Under the pieces are notes generated by a model. It worked only from the letters and a program-made list of their open reading frames with translations, made no database searches and was not told the DNA's origin. Positions 21,802 to 34,204 of a stretch of DNA of 64,000 bases are shown one piece after another; positions within the stretch are counted from its first letter, which is position 1, and each line of letters opens with the position of its first letter. This DNA comes from Aralia elata (lineage: Eukaryota > Streptophyta > Magnoliopsida > Apiales > Araliaceae): contig CM068380.1 in NCBI GenBank assembly GCA_034770075.1, forward strand, positions 28,830,005 to 28,894,004, in the 5' to 3' direction. A program made the translations under genes and the position numbers.

Positions 21802-23792
21802 TCATAAATCTATCTTTGAAAAGTACCTTGCCCCCTTCAGTTGGTCAAACAGGTCATCGATTCTTGGCAACGGATACTTGTTTTTGATCGTGACCTTGTT
21901 CCATTCTCTATAATTAATGCAAAGACGCATTGATCCATCCTTCTTCTTAACAAACAATACCGGCGCTCCCCACGGCGAAACGCTCGGTTGAATATACTTT
22001 TTATCTAGCAACTCCTGTAGCTGTGCCAGCAACTCCTTTAATTCCACTGGAGCCATTCGATACGGGGCCTTCGATATAGGGGCCGTTCCCGGTGCTAAAT
22101 CAATCACAAACTCGATTTCCCTATCTAGCGGTAATCCTGGTAAATCTTCAGGAAACACGTCTACGAAATCTCTAACCACTGGTATCTCTTCCAGCTTTGC
22201 ACCTTCCTTTCGTGTATCAACTATGTAGGCTAGATACCCTACACAGCCTTGCCTCAACATCTTTCTGGCCTGCATCATCGTCAGACAACTCGCTTGTCTA
22301 GGCGATTTGCTACCGTAAAACACAACCTTTGACGGAGTCATAAGGTTTATACACTTCTTTTGACAGTCAATAACTGCCCCATGATTAGTCAACCAATCCA
22401 TACCCAATATAACGTCAAACTCCCCAAGTCGAATTGGGATCAAGTTTACCGTCGTTATCTGACCCTTAATATCTATTTGACAGTTCTTGTGGATAAGTTT
22501 AATAGGAATTATTTCCCTATTCGCAATCTCAATGTTCATAGGGTAATCTAGTTCTTCATGGGGTAATTCTAAGTTCTTAGCAAAATCATCGGATATAAAT
22601 GAGCAAGTAGCACCCGAGTCAAACAATACATAAGCATTAATATTATTGACTGGAATGATACCTGACACCACATCCTTTGACTGCACAGCGTCCTGCACTG
22701 TCATGTTCAATGTCCGAGCAGTAGATCGGGTGGGCTGCGTCGGTCCTGTTATGGTCAGATTGCCACCACCTCCGTTGTTCCCCTTTCCAACACTAGGTCC
22801 ACCTGTTGCAGTTTTCTTAGGGCAATCCCGTGCAAAATGATCCTTCAGTCCACAAATGAAGCATGCACCCTTCTTCGGATTAGGGCAGTTCGGTGCGACA
22901 TGACCCTCCTGTCCACAGTTGTAGCACACCCTTTTTCCCTTTAAACAAGCACCCATATGGGTCTTACCACAGGTGCTGCATACTTCCATCTTCTTCTTCA
23001 GACTACCCTGTTGACTTCCCGCAGAGTTACCTTCAGTCCACTTCCTCTTCTGGCTATTTCCCCCATGGTTACCACTAGTCTTATAATCATTCTCACTCTT
23101 CTTCTTTCTCTGCTCCTGATTATATTTGGTCAGAGCATCACTGCCTCCTTCAGCGATGATTGCCTTCTCCAGAATCGCTGCAAAAGAATTCAGCTGAAAC
23201 ATCGAGACTCGACTGTACAACCAGGGCTTCAATCCCTGCTTGAACCTCCTGGCCTTGCGCTCATCTGTACTTACCTGATACGGTGCAAACCTTGCCAACT
23301 CATTGAACTTAGCAGCGTATTCAGGTACCGTCATAGTACCTTGCTTCAGCTCTAGGAACTGCACCTCCATCTGGTTCTACGCGCTTACTGGGAAGTATGT
23401 CTCGAAAAATATTTCTTTAAACCGCTCCCACGGTATTATACCCTGACCACCACGAATTTTGTTCGCCTGCCACCAGTAGCTGGCTTCTGATTTCAGCATG
23501 AATGTCGTAAATGTCGTTTTCTGGTCTTCACCGACTCTGGCGACATCGAACACTTTCTCCATCTCCATGATCCATGTTTAAGCTTCAATCGGATTCATGG
23601 AGCCCTGAAATTCTGGAGGTCCGACAGCCTTGAAGTCTTTGAAGGTCGTGGCCTGCGCTTGGGGTTGATTTGCAAAGGCTCCCGTTAACAGATTCACCAG
23701 CTGTTGCATTGGGATTAGCGTTAGGTTTCTTCATTGTTGTTTGTAGATCCCTCAGGGGTCTGCTGACGTGTTGGTTGTCTTCTTGGCGGCAT
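21802..23792 (-). pseudogene. Element B gag, protease and RT N-terminus (broken)
   Basis: The start is the ATG at 23792. Gag is recognisable by WWQANKIRGGQ, QFLELKQGTMTVPEYAAKFNELARF and three zinc knuckles (CSTCGKTHMGAC, CYNCGQEGHVAPNC, CFICGLKDHFARDC). Aspartic protease follows (VLFDSGATCSFIS; GMDWLTNHGAVI), then the RT N-terminus (LLDKKYIQPSVSPWGAPVLF). A TAA near 23580, a TAG near 23375 and a stop in the N-terminal linker are not in C. The open part runs 21802-23370 (522 codons). Confidence 0.88.
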
Positions 23793-24090
23793 TTTACTGT
23801 TAAGAATTCTCGTTATTAGATTATTACTCAATTACTCAAACATTTAAGTCTTAACTTAAACATTTATAAACAACACTTAAAACACATAACACATCTGATA
23901 AACTTTTCACACTTTATTCATTAACTGCTTCAAAAGATAATAGAGATAACATCGTAGTTATTTACATCAAATCATCTATCCTGAAATCACAAAGTTCCAG
24001 GATTACATCATTATTCTATCCCATTATAGAAAATTGGGATTTACAAATTATTCACTTCATAAATTTCATAATAACATAACTAATCACAGT

Positions 24091-24924
24091 CTATGATAAC
24101 ATCCCACGACGCACAGCTTCCTGGCGCTCCTGCTCCATAATGCGTGTCATAATCCTACGGTCCGTCACATCTGGGTGACGATGAACTCGATCCTGAGCTC
24201 TATCCACTGTGGTGTGAAAAATATACTCCATCTCGTCAATCTTGGCCTTCTTTGACCGCACCTCACACTCAACACGATCTGCGCGGTTAGCCTCCCTCAG
24301 CCAAGCTGTCTCAGCTCTCGCCCGCTCAGCTGACTCCTTTTTCAACTCATCTCGTGCAATATCATTCCTGGCTATCAGTTGTCCTCGTCGATACTCAGAC
24401 TGTACTAGCCTCTGCTCAGCCTCTACAAGACGTGATGAAAGGTCTTGAATCTCAGCATCCTTCTGCTCTAGAGTGGTTTGACGTTCTGCAGCCTGTTCTT
24501 CTAACTCCTCCTTTTCACTCTCTACATGAACCAGCTTCCACTCCACGTCTCCAAGACGTATATCTAGCTCCTCTATCTCACTGTTCTTCTGCTCCAAAGC
24601 AGTCTGTCGCTCAGCCAACTGCCCCTCTAACTCCTCCACTCTGTCCTGCAACTCTATGTTGCGATCATACACCTATTCGTACATCTGAACACCTAAAGAA
24701 GATAGTGATATCCTCTTAGGGTCTTCTTCCTCCTCAGGATCCTCCTCAGGTTCCTCCTCAGGATCCTCCTCAGGGTCCGTCTCAGGCTCAGTCTCAGGCT
24801 CATACTCGCGACCTGTAACTGTAATCAATGGGGACGGCTCCCTCTGTACTAGCTGCTCGTGAACTACGTGAATATCTCGGGGCTCCTCCTCCCTAATCTG
24901 GCTGGGCTCTCCTCTATCAGTCAT
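24091..24924 (-). pseudogene. Element B extra ORF upstream of gag (coiled coil), one nonsense codon
   Basis: The same protein as the intact ORF of C at 32830-33651. It starts at the ATG 24924, has an acidic EPE/DPE run slightly longer than in C (four residues), then a TAG at about 24673 in place of glutamine, then the coiled-coil part (24091-24672). It lies between the PBS and gag on the coding strand. Confidence 0.8.
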
Positions 24925-25155
24925 CCTGACAACAAAATTTTAAGTTTTAATTACTAATTGATAATACTCGATAGTACTCGCGAGCACATAAGTTTATTAT
25001 CAAATAAGCACATAGCACCTAATCGTTTTATTGTCGTTTATGAATTTCCGTAATCCATTCCTTAGAACTCGATAAGAGTTTATCTCCATTATATTCTCTA
25101 TCTTCTAGAAGGCTACTACCCTAAGGTTTTCCCCACCTAAAGGTTCATAACCTAC

Positions 25156-25168
25156 GGCTCTGATACCA
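25156..25168 (-). other. Element B primer-binding site
   Basis: In element orientation TGGTATCAGAGCC begins three bases after the 5' LTR. It is complementary to the 3' end of plant initiator-Met tRNA, the usual primer of Tekay-type elements. Confidence 0.93.
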
Positions 25169-25415
25169 ACCTGTGACACCCCCAAATCTGGGTACTCAAT
25201 TCCCCCTGATTTGGTGTTCACTATCCCATTCATTCACATCTAACTACCCATAATTAAGCAATTAAAATAAACTTAATTAATCATCTCCCAAACCGGGTTA
25301 CATCAATAATTAAAATCCCAGGTCACCACAACCTTAATACATCAAATACGGAATAAAAGTATAGTCTAAAACAAGTCTGGTACAAATGTTCATCAATTAA
25401 ATAATAAATCTAGAA

Positions 25416-25477
25416 CTATTTCTGCATCTTGCCCTTGCCCTTACTGGTGGACGGCTCGTCCTGCTTCTCGGGCTTAG
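25416..25477 (-). other. Putative LTR micro-exon, middle LTR
   Basis: Identical in phase, length (2 + 60 bases) and stop to the LTR 1 copy. Confidence 0.5.
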
Positions 25478-26353
25478 CTGAAATGTTTAGTGCAAGAGTG
25501 AGCAAAACAATTGCCCACAAGAATGATAACAATAACTTTTAATTGAAATAAAGTTCAAATGAGAAGCAATGATTTTCTGAAGTTAATCAATAAGTAATCA
25601 AAGTTTGAATATATATCTGAGGGTCTCAAGACCTCGAACTATGTCCTAGGTTAACAAGTATTTTTTTTTTACCGTAACCTTTAACAGTCTTAAAGACTAT
25701 AAATGGACCTTCATCTCGTACTCAGGGGGATCAGCCCTTTGTACAATGTATTGTGCACAACCATTTTAACGCTAAGCGTAATAATCCCCTATGTTAGGGT
25801 TGTTCATCTCAGTTTATTATAAGAGTCCTTACCAAAAGGAACTTGGCTTGGAACAAGTTTAGATAATCTAAGTTTTTGAAACGCTCATCAACTAAGGACT
25901 AGCTGAATCAATAATGGTTTGCTAGTCTAGTTCTTCAGTAAAGTTTGTATTCGAAGTTTGAATGATAATCAAAGACTGAATAAATAATATCTGTAACAAA
26001 ATATAATTACTCAACATGATATCAGCCTTGCTTGAATAACAGTAAGCTAAGGTTAATTAATTCACTCAAAGGAAGTAAACTTGTTGAAATAATAACAAGC
26101 TTAAGAAATAAATAACTTGCTGTAATAATTTAACAAGTTTAAAGAAAGAAAACTTGCCTCAAGCGTAAATTACAAATTAAATAATTCACGATCCTTAAAT
26201 CAACCTATACAATTAATTATAAAATGGTAACATAAATTAGTTACAAAATTTATAATCACTTTAGATTCCTTTTACCTAATTATAGTATCTCATTTAGCAT
26301 ACTTTAGACAACAAATGCTAACTAAATAATTATCATGGCAATACATTAATCAC

Positions 26354-26399
<46 letters not shown>

Positions 26400-26496
26400 A
26401 CAGCTCTTTATTATATCTCAATGAAACACCTTAGCAAAACAATCAAAACAATTTAATAAATTTTTTTTTTAAAATATTTTTTTTTTATATTGTTCC

Positions 26497-26642
26497 CTCG
26501 CCGGGGCGAGGAAATCCTATACAAAAACTCTCGTCGGGGCGAGCTTCTCGCCGGGGCGAGGATTCCCTTTGTAAATTTCTCGCCGGGGCGAGCGCTCGCC
26601 GGGGCGAGAATTTACAGTTCATTTCTCTCGTCGGGGCGAGAG
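26497..26642 (-). repeat. Palindrome array, middle LTR
   Basis: Six CTCGCCGGGGCGAG-type units. One more unit is visible than in LTR 1, and single units differ in one arm (CTCGTCGGGGCGAG). Confidence 0.9.
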
Positions 26643-27918
26643 ACTCGACTGTCATCTCCTACAGTCGCGAACCAATGAAAACTTAGGCCAATTTTTGGCC
26701 AAATTTTCCGAATTCTACCATCCAGTACACAAACTAAATATACCCAGACATCATATATGCTAGAAAACAATTACCCAACATGTTTCTAATCAATTTAACA
26801 ATTATAGAACACAAATTAAACCAATTAAAGCAAGAAATTCCACTATTTTATAATATAACTATGTTTTTGCCATTTTCATAAAACAAAGCTCTGTAAAACT
26901 AAAATTAAATTCTAAAATATATTTTCATGAATTAAAACCTTCAAATAGAGTTTTAATCATCATATAAACATCACGTAATCATCTAATTCACATAGATATC
27001 AATTATAATCAAAAAAATCACATATTAAGCCAATGAATATTTTTACAAAGAACCAAATATTAAAATACAGAGAAGAGTATTATACCTTCTATTTGATTAA
27101 AAGAGAAGCTTGATTAACACTCTCCTAGCTTGAACTTCTACCTTCAATATCTTCTTTTCAAAATTCTCAAACTCTCTTCTTTCTCAAATTTCACAGAACT
27201 CTTTTTTTTTCAAAACTCTCTTCTTTCTCTTTTCACTTTGTTCTTCTCTTTTCTTTTCTTTCAACTGACGTACTTTTACAAAATAAAAACTTATGATTTT
27301 AAAAAAATAAAAACTGTTGTTTTAAATAATAATAACGTATAATCCTTAAATTGAATCATCAGTTAAGATTTTCAAAAGCCATAAGGCTTTGTTTGGTAAA
27401 CACTAATAAAAATAACCTATTATTCTTATGTCTTGTTTGGTAAAACACAATTAAAATAACTCATTTTTCCAACCAAAGGTCATAAGGCCTAGTTTGGAAA
27501 AACTAAATTAAAACTCCTTTCATTTATTTTAATAAAACATTATAACATATAGTTTTAAATGTCACACATTTAATTTAATTGAACTTATTATTATTAAATA
27601 AATTCAATTAAATATAACTAATTCAAATAATAATTTTATTTAACAAAAACACCAAATAAATTATATTATTCAAATAAATTATTTATTAACATAAATCATT
27701 TATTCAAATAATTCTTTTTTCATCATCTAATTTAATTATTAAATTAAATTAGAATAATCATCACAAATCATATTCAAGTAACAATTAACACAATTAACTC
27801 AACATAAACTTATTTCACAATAGCTTAATAAATCATCTATTAACTCAATAAATTAACAAAAATATTTATACAACTCAATAAATATTTTTATTAATTCTCA
27901 AAAATTGCATTCGTTACA

Positions 27919-28029
27919 TCTTTCCCTCCTTAAAAGGATTCTGTCCCCAGAATCACAACGCAATTAAACTCGTCTGTTAAATTCTCCCCTCCTTACAAAG
28001 ATTCTGTCCCCAGAATCGCAATACAAAAG
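27919..28029 (-). other. Element C duplicated pre-LTR box and polypurine tract
   Basis: Same two-box arrangement as in B: hairpin plus purine run next to the LTR (27919-27956) and a second box at 27985-28019. Confidence 0.8.
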
Positions 28030-28413
28030 TTAAACAAATAAGTGAGGGTAATTCTGCATCATTTTATCTTCGAGTTCCCACGTAGCTTCTTCAGCACTGT
28101 GGTTCCTCCAGATTACCTTAACGGAAGGTATCACTTTATTGCGAAGCACTTGCTCTTTCCTGTCTACTATCTGTACAGGAACCTCTTCATAGGATAAATC
28201 TTGTTCAAATTGTATTGGTTCGTATTCGATTACATGCTTATAATCGGGCTTATACTGTCGTAGCACCGATATATGAAAGACATTGTGGATGTGGCCTAAC
28301 TCAGGAGGTAAAGCTACCTCATAAGCTACCTCACCCACCCGTTTTAGCACTTCAAAGGGTCCAATGAATCGCGGACTTAGTTTACCCTTCTTTCCAAATC
28401 TGATTTTCCCTTT
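28030..28413 (-). pseudogene. Element C integrase C-terminus with chromodomain
   Basis: The frame 28030-28350 encodes GHIHNVFHISVLRQYKPDY and a chromodomain-like end (VPVQIVDRKEQVLRNK, VKVIWRNHSAEEATWELEDKM) of about 60 residues. Chromodomains of this type are found at the end of plant chromovirus integrases, where they are thought to guide insertion into particular chromatin. The frame is separated from the rest of integrase by a TAG at about 28414-28416, shared with B. Confidence 0.88.
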
Positions 28414-30528
28414 CTAGGGAGATACTTTGAGAAACACGAAGCTGCCGACCTCAAATTCGTGATTTTGTCGGTGTTGGTCAGCATACTTTTTCTGCCTGTC
28501 TTGAGCGGCTATCAGTCTGGCTCTTATTACTTGAACAATCTCAGCAGTTTGTTGCACCAGCTCGGGTCCTAATAGTCGACGTTCACCAACCTCATCCCAG
28601 CATAACGGAGTTCTGCATTTCCTTCCGTACAACGCTTCGTAGGGTGGCATGCCGATACTGGCGTGATGACTGTTGTTGTAAGCAAATTCGACCAAAGGTA
28701 AATGATCATCCCAGTTGCCCTTGAAATCCATGACACACGCTCTCAGCATGTCCTCCAACGTTTGAATTGTTCTTTCACTCTGGCCATCGGTTTAAGGATG
28801 ATAGGCTGTACTCATTCGCAACTGTGTCCCTAAACAAGTTTGCAGACTTCTCCAAAACTTTGATGTGAACCGTGGATCCCTGTCTGACACTATTGATACT
28901 GGAACACCGTGCCTCGAGATAATTTCTTTGACATATAACTTCGCCAACTGATCTAAAGTGAATCTAACTTTGATTGGTAAAAAGTGCGCTGATTTCGTCA
29001 GTCGATCCACTATGACCCATATCGCGTCATATCCCTTCTGAGTAGTTGGAAGACCTACCACGAAATCCATCGTGATATGCTCCCATTTCCATTCTGGTAT
29101 CTCCAAAGGCTGTAGCAAACCACTTGGTCGTTGATTTTCTGCTTTTACTCTCTGACAGGTTAGGCACTTCGCAACACACTCAGCAATCTCTCTTTTCATG
29201 TTTGGCCACCAGAAATGTTGGCGAAGATCTTGGTACATCTTCGTACTTCCTAGGTGAACCGAAAATTTTGAACTATGGGCTTCGGTCAAAATCTCTTCTC
29301 TGATCTTTAGTTCTGCTGGAACCCAAATTCGGCCTTCGAATCTAAGCAGTCCTTCAGTGTCAACTTTGTATTTAAGCTTTTCTCCCTCAAGCAATCTTTT
29401 CCGTATCTCAGCACATTCCTCATCTTTGAGTTGCGCTTCCTTCACTTTTTCCACCAGAGTTGGTTGGGTTTCTATCTGAAATAATTTTTCGGTCGACTCC
29501 ATCTGATTCTTCACTTCTAGTTCCAACTTAGCCATTTCCTCCACGAGCTTCTCCTGAGCGGTTAACAAAAACAATTTCTCCCGACCCTTTCTGCTCAAAG
29601 CGTCTGCAACCACATTGGCTTTTCCCGGATGGTATAGAATTTCACAATCATAGTCCTTGATTAACTCTATCCATCTCCTTTGCCGCATATTCAAATCCTT
29701 CTGTGTAAAAATATACTTCAGACTTTTATGGTCTGTGTATATTTCACACTTCTCCCCATAGAGATAGTGTCGCCAGATTTTCAGAGCAAACACCACAGCT
29801 GCTAACTCTAAGTCATGGGTCGGATACCCTTTTTCATAGTCTTTTAGTTGGCGCGATGCATATGCAATAACCTTTCCATTCTGCATCAACACATAACCAA
29901 GTCCCTTATGCGATGCGTCGCTATACACCACAAAATTTCCTGTATCATCTGGCAAAGACAATACAGGTGCCGAACTTAGTCTCTTCTTTAGTTCTTGGAA
30001 ACTCTCTTCGCACTTCTCCGTCCAAACAAGCTTCACTGATTTTCTTATTAAATTCGTTAACAGAGTGGCGATTCTCGAGAAATGTTGAATGAAACGCCTG
30101 TAATATCCTGCCAAACCTAGGAAACTCCTCACTTCTGACGGTGTCTTCGGCTGATCCCAGTTTATCACAGCTTCGACTTTTGATGGGTCTACCGATATTC
30201 CGTCCTTATCAATCACATGCCCAAGAAATTGCACACGTTCCAACCAAAATTCGCACTTTGAAAATTTTGCATACAATTTCTCTTTTCTTAACGCCTCTAA
30301 TGTCACCCTCAAATGCTCGACGTGTTCTTCCTGAGTTTTGGAATATACGAGGATGTCGTCTATAAACACCACTACAAATTTATCCAGAAATGGTTTGAAC
30401 ACCCTATTCATTAAGTCCATGAATGCTGCAGGCGCATTCGTTAAACCAAATGACATAACCAAAAACTCATAGTGACCATATCTAGTCCGAAATGCCGTCT
30501 TTGGTATATCCTCCTGTCTCACCTTCAA
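28414..30528 (-). pseudogene. Element C RT core, RNase H and integrase (578-codon frame plus tail)
   Basis: The long frame 28792-30528 holds the RT core (FIDDILVYS), RNase H (YSDASHKG, DLELAAVV, YTDHKSLKY) and integrase with HHCC finger and DDE core (ITMDFVVGLP, VSDRDPRF). It ends at a TAA in HPQTDG at about 28793; the core continues in phase in 28414-28758 (ERTIQ-like block, NNSHHASIGMPPYEALYGRKCRTPLCWDE, DRQKKYADQHRQN). Two nonsense codons, both shared with B, are all that break this region, so the inactivation predates the tandem. Confidence 0.9.
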
Positions 30529-30774
30529 CTGATGGTACCCACTTCATAAATCTATCTTTGAAAAGTACCTTGCCCCCTTCAGTTGGTCAAACAGGTCATC
30601 GATTCTTGGCAACGGATACTTGTTTTTGATCGTGACCTTGTTCAATTCTCTATAATTAATGCAAAGACGCATTGATCCATCCTTCTTCTTAACAAACAAT
30701 ACCGGCGCTCCCCACGGCGAAACGCTCGGTTGAATATACTTTTTATCCAGCAACTCCTGTAGCTGTGCCATCAA
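30529..30774 (-). pseudogene. Element C reverse transcriptase N-terminus
   Basis: The frame 30544-30774 encodes QLQELLDKKYIQPSVSPWG, FVKKKDGSMRLCINYREL and PLPRIDDLFDQLKGARYFSK, the first RT blocks. It ends at the TGA shared with B. It is joined to the upstream protease by a one-base deletion near 30774 that is private to C. Confidence 0.88.
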
Positions 30775-32532
30775 CTCTTTAATTCCACTGGAGCCATTCG
30801 ATACGGGGCCTTCAATATAGGGGCCGTTCCCGGTGCTAAATCAATCACAAACTCGATTTCCCTATCTAGCGGTAATCCTGGTAAATCTTCAGGAAACACG
30901 TCTACGAAATCTCTAACCACTGGTATCTCTTCCAGCTTTGCACCTTCCTTTCGTGTATCAACTATGTAGGCGAGATACCCTACACAGCCTTGCCTCAACA
31001 TCTTTCTGGCCTGCATCATCGTCAGACAACTCTCTTGTCTAGGCGATTTGCTACCGTAAAACACAACCTTTGACGGAGTCATAAGGTTTATACACTTCTT
31101 TTGACAGTCAATAACTGCCCCATGATTAGTCAACCAATCCATACCCAATATAACGTCAAACTCCCCAAGTCGAATTGGGATCAAGTTTACCGTCGTTATC
31201 TGACCCTTAATATCTATTTGACAGTTCTTGTGGATAAGTTTAATAGGAATTATTTCCCTATTCGCAATCTCAATGTTCATAGGGTAATCTAGTTCTTCAT
31301 GGGGTAATTCTAAGTTCTTAGCAAAATCATCGGATATAAATGAGCAAGTAGCACCCGAGTCAAACAATACATAAGCATTAATATTATTGACTGGAATGAT
31401 ACCTGACACCACATCCTTTGACTGCACAACGTCCTGCACTGTCATGTTCAATGTCCGAGTAGTAGATCGGCTGGGCTGCGTCGGTCCTGTTATGGTCAGA
31501 TTGCCACCACCTCCGTTGTTCCCCTTTCCAACATTAGGTCCACCTGTTGCAGTTTTCTTATGGCAATCCCGTGCAAAATGATCCTTCAGTCCACAAATGA
31601 AGCATGCACCCTTCTTCGGATTAGGGCAGTTCGGTGCGACATGACCCTCCTGTCCACAGTTGTAGCACACCCTTTTTCCCTTTAAACAAGCACCCATATG
31701 GGTCTTACCACAGGTGCTGCATACTTCCATCTTCTTCTTCAGACTACCCTGCTGACTTCCCGCAGAGTTACCTTCAGTCCACTTCCTCTTCTGGCTATTT
31801 CCCCCATGGTTACCACTAGTCTTATAATCATTCTCACTCTTCTTCTTTCTCTGCTCCTGATTATATTTGGTCAGAGCATCACTGCCTCCTTCAGCGATGA
31901 TTGCCTTCTCCAGAATCGCTGCAAAAGAATTCAGCTGAAACATCGAGACTCGACTGTACAACCAGGGCTTCAATCCCTGCTCGAACCTCCTGGCCTTGCG
32001 CTCATCTGTACTTACCTGATACGGTGCAAACCTTGCCAACTCATTGAACTTAGCATCGTATTCAGGTACCGTTATAGTACCTTGCTTCAGCTCTAGGAAC
32101 TGCACCTCCATCTGGTTCTGCGCGCTTACTGGGAAGTATGTCTCGAAAAATATTTCTTTAAACCGCTCCCACGGTATTATACCCTGACCACCACGAATTT
32201 TGTTCGCCTGCCACCAGTAGCTGGCTTCTGATTTCAGCATGAATGTCGCAAATGCCGTTTTCTGGTCTTCACCGACTCTGGCGACATCGAACACTTTCTC
32301 CATCTCCATGATCCATGTTTGAGCTTCAATCGGATTCATGGAGCCCTGAAATTCTGGAGGTCCGACAGCCTTGAAGTCTTTGAAGGTCGTGGCCTGCGCT
32401 TGGGGTTGATTTGCAAAGGCTCCCGTTAACAGATTCACCAGCTGTTGCATTGGATTAGCGGTGGTTTCATCATTGTTGTTTAGTAGATCCCTCAGGGGTC
32501 TGCTGACGTGTTGGTTGTCTTCTTGGCGGCAT
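30771..32532 (-). pseudogene. Element C gag and aspartic protease (559-codon open frame)
   Basis: Gag packages the RNA in cytoplasmic particles and protease cleaves the polyprotein. The family start is the ATG at 32532, but a shift about 20 codons in means the open frame is entered at 32450. Gag blocks: FKAVGPPEFQGSMNPIEAQ, YWWQANKIRGGQ, KFNELARFAPYQV. Three zinc knuckles lie at about residues 230-290 (CX2CX3HX3C, then two CX2CX4HX4C). Protease has VLFDSGATCSFIS (about residue 345) and GMDWLTNHGAVI. The frame is lost at 30771 by the private one-base deletion. Confidence 0.9.
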
Positions 32533-32829
32533 TTTACTGTTAAGAATTCTCGTTATTAGATTATTACTCAATTACTCAAACATTTAAGTCTTAACTTAAA
32601 CATTTATAAACAACACTTAAACACATAACACATCTGATAAACTTTTCACACTTTATTCATTAACTGCTTCAAAAGATAATAGAGATAACATCGTAGTTAT
32701 TTACATCAAATCATCTATCCTGAAATCACAAAGTTCCAGGATTACATCATTATTCTATCCCATTATAGAAAATTGGGATTTACAAATTATTCACTTCATA
32801 AATTTCATAATAACATAACTAATCACAGT

Positions 32830-33651
32830 CTATGATAACATCCCACGACGCACAGCTTCCTGGCGCTCCTGCTCCATAATGCGTGTCATAATCCTACGGT
32901 CCGTCACATCTGGGTGACGATGAACTCGATCTTGAGCTCTATCCACTGTGGTGTGAAAAATATACTCCATCTCGTCAATCTTGGCCTTCTTTGAACGCAC
33001 CTCACACTCAACACGATCTGCGCGGTTAGCCTCCCTCAGCCAAGCTGTCTCAGCTCTCGCCCGCTCAGCTGACTCCTTTTTCAACTCATCTCGCGCAATC
33101 TCATTCCTGGCTATCAGTTGTCCTCGTCGATACTCAGACTGTACTAGCCTCTGCTCAGCCTCTGCAAGATGTGATGAAAGGTCTTGAATCTCAGCATCCT
33201 TCTGCTCTAGAGTGGTTTGACGTTCTGCAGCCTGTTCTTCTAACTCCTCCTTTTCACTCTCTACATGAACCAGCTTCCACTCCACGTCTCCAAGACGTAT
33301 ATCTAGCTCCTCTATCTCACTGTTCTTCTGCTCCAAAGCAGTCTGTCGCTCAGCCAACTGCCCCTCTAACTCCTCCACTCTGTCCTGCAACTCTATGTTG
33401 CGATCATACACCTGTTCGTACATCTGAACACCTAAAGAAGATAGTGATATCCTCTCAGGGTCTTCTTCCTCCTCAGGATCCTCCTCAGGTTCCTTCTCAG
33501 GGTCCGTCTCAGGCTCAGTCTCAGGCTCATACTCGCGACTTGTAACTGTAATCAATGGGGACGGCTCCCTCTGTACTAGCTGCTCGTGAACTACGTGAAT
33601 ATCTCGGGGCTCCTCCTCCCTAATCTGGCTGGGCTCTCCTCTATCAGTCAT
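32830..33651 (-). CDS. Element C extra ORF upstream of gag: acidic coiled-coil protein, 273 aa
   Basis: An intact 273-codon ORF starts about 250 bases after the 5' LTR and ends about 300 bases before the gag ATG. Residues 1-40 are polar; about 41-70 are a run of EPE/DPE repeats. From about 75 to 230 heptad patterning is strong, with an internal repeat (QLAERQTALEQKNSEIEEL against QAAERQTTLEQKDAEIQDL). The C-terminus is basic (DRAQDRVHRHPDVTDRR). I recognise no family. Tekay elements normally go from leader to gag; some Tat/Ogre elements carry an ORF here, but I see no specific resemblance. It is conserved in B except for one stop and a four-residue length change. Confidence 0.8.
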   Translation of the reverse strand: MTDRGEPSQIREEEPRDIHVVHEQLVQREPSPLITVTSREYEPETEPETDPEKEPEEDPEEEEDPERISLSSLGVQMYEQVYDRNIELQDRVEELEGQLAERQTALEQKNSEIEELDIRLGDVEWKLVHVESEKEELEEQAAERQTTLEQKDAEIQDLSSHLAEAEQRLVQSEYRRGQLIARNEIARDELKKESAERARAETAWLREANRADRVECEVRSKKAKIDEMEYIFHTTVDRAQDRVHRHPDVTDRRIMTRIMEQERQEAVRRGMLS

Positions 33652-33882
33652 CCTGACAACAAAATTTTAAGTTTTAATTACTAATCGATAATACTCGATA
33701 GTACTCGCGAGCACATAAGTTTATTATCAAATAAGCACATAGCACCTAATCGTTTTATTGTCGTTTATGAATTTCCGTAATCCATTCCTTAGAACTCGAT
33801 AAGAGTTTATCTCCATTATATTCTCTATCTTCTAGAAGGCTACTACCCTAAGGTTTTCCCCACCTAAAGGTTCATAACCTAC

Positions 33883-33895
33883 GGCTCTGATACCA
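33883..33895 (-). other. Element C primer-binding site
   Basis: TGGTATCAGAGCC in element orientation, three bases from the 5' LTR; complementary to initiator-Met tRNA. Confidence 0.93.
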
Positions 33896-34142
33896 ACCTG
33901 TGACACCCCCAAATCTGGGTACTCAATTCCCCCTGATTTGGTGTTCACTATCCCATTCATTCACATCTAACTACCCATAATTAAGCAATTAAAATAAACT
34001 TAATTAATCATCTCCCAAACCGGGTTACATCAATAATTAAAATCCCAGGTCACCACAACCTTAATACATCAAATACGGAATAAAAGTATAGTCTAAAACA
34101 AGTCTGGGACAAATGTTCATCAATTAAATAATAAATCTAGAA

Positions 34143-34204
34143 CTATTTCTGCATCTTGCCCTTGCCCTTACTGGTGGACGGCTCGTCCTGCTTCTCGGGC
34201 TTAG
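34143..34204 (-). other. Putative LTR micro-exon, LTR 3
   Basis: Same phase, length and stop as in LTR 1 and the middle LTR. Confidence 0.5.

Larger units (their letters stand above)
25172..27918 (-). repeat. B/C tandem, middle LTR (2747 bp)
   Basis: It serves as the 5' LTR of B and the 3' LTR of C. It has a PBS on its left side and a polypurine tract on its right, and no target duplication around it. Contents as in LTR 1: micro-exon 25416-25477, AT tract 26357-26394, palindrome array 26497-26642. Confidence 0.95.

Noticed and set aside
22360..23355. Plus-strand ORFs opposite the gag of B (and 31101-32096 opposite that of C; 24242-24719 and 32981-33545 opposite ORF1)
   Set aside because: Antisense shadows of real minus-strand coding sequence; they change together with it and show no independent features.
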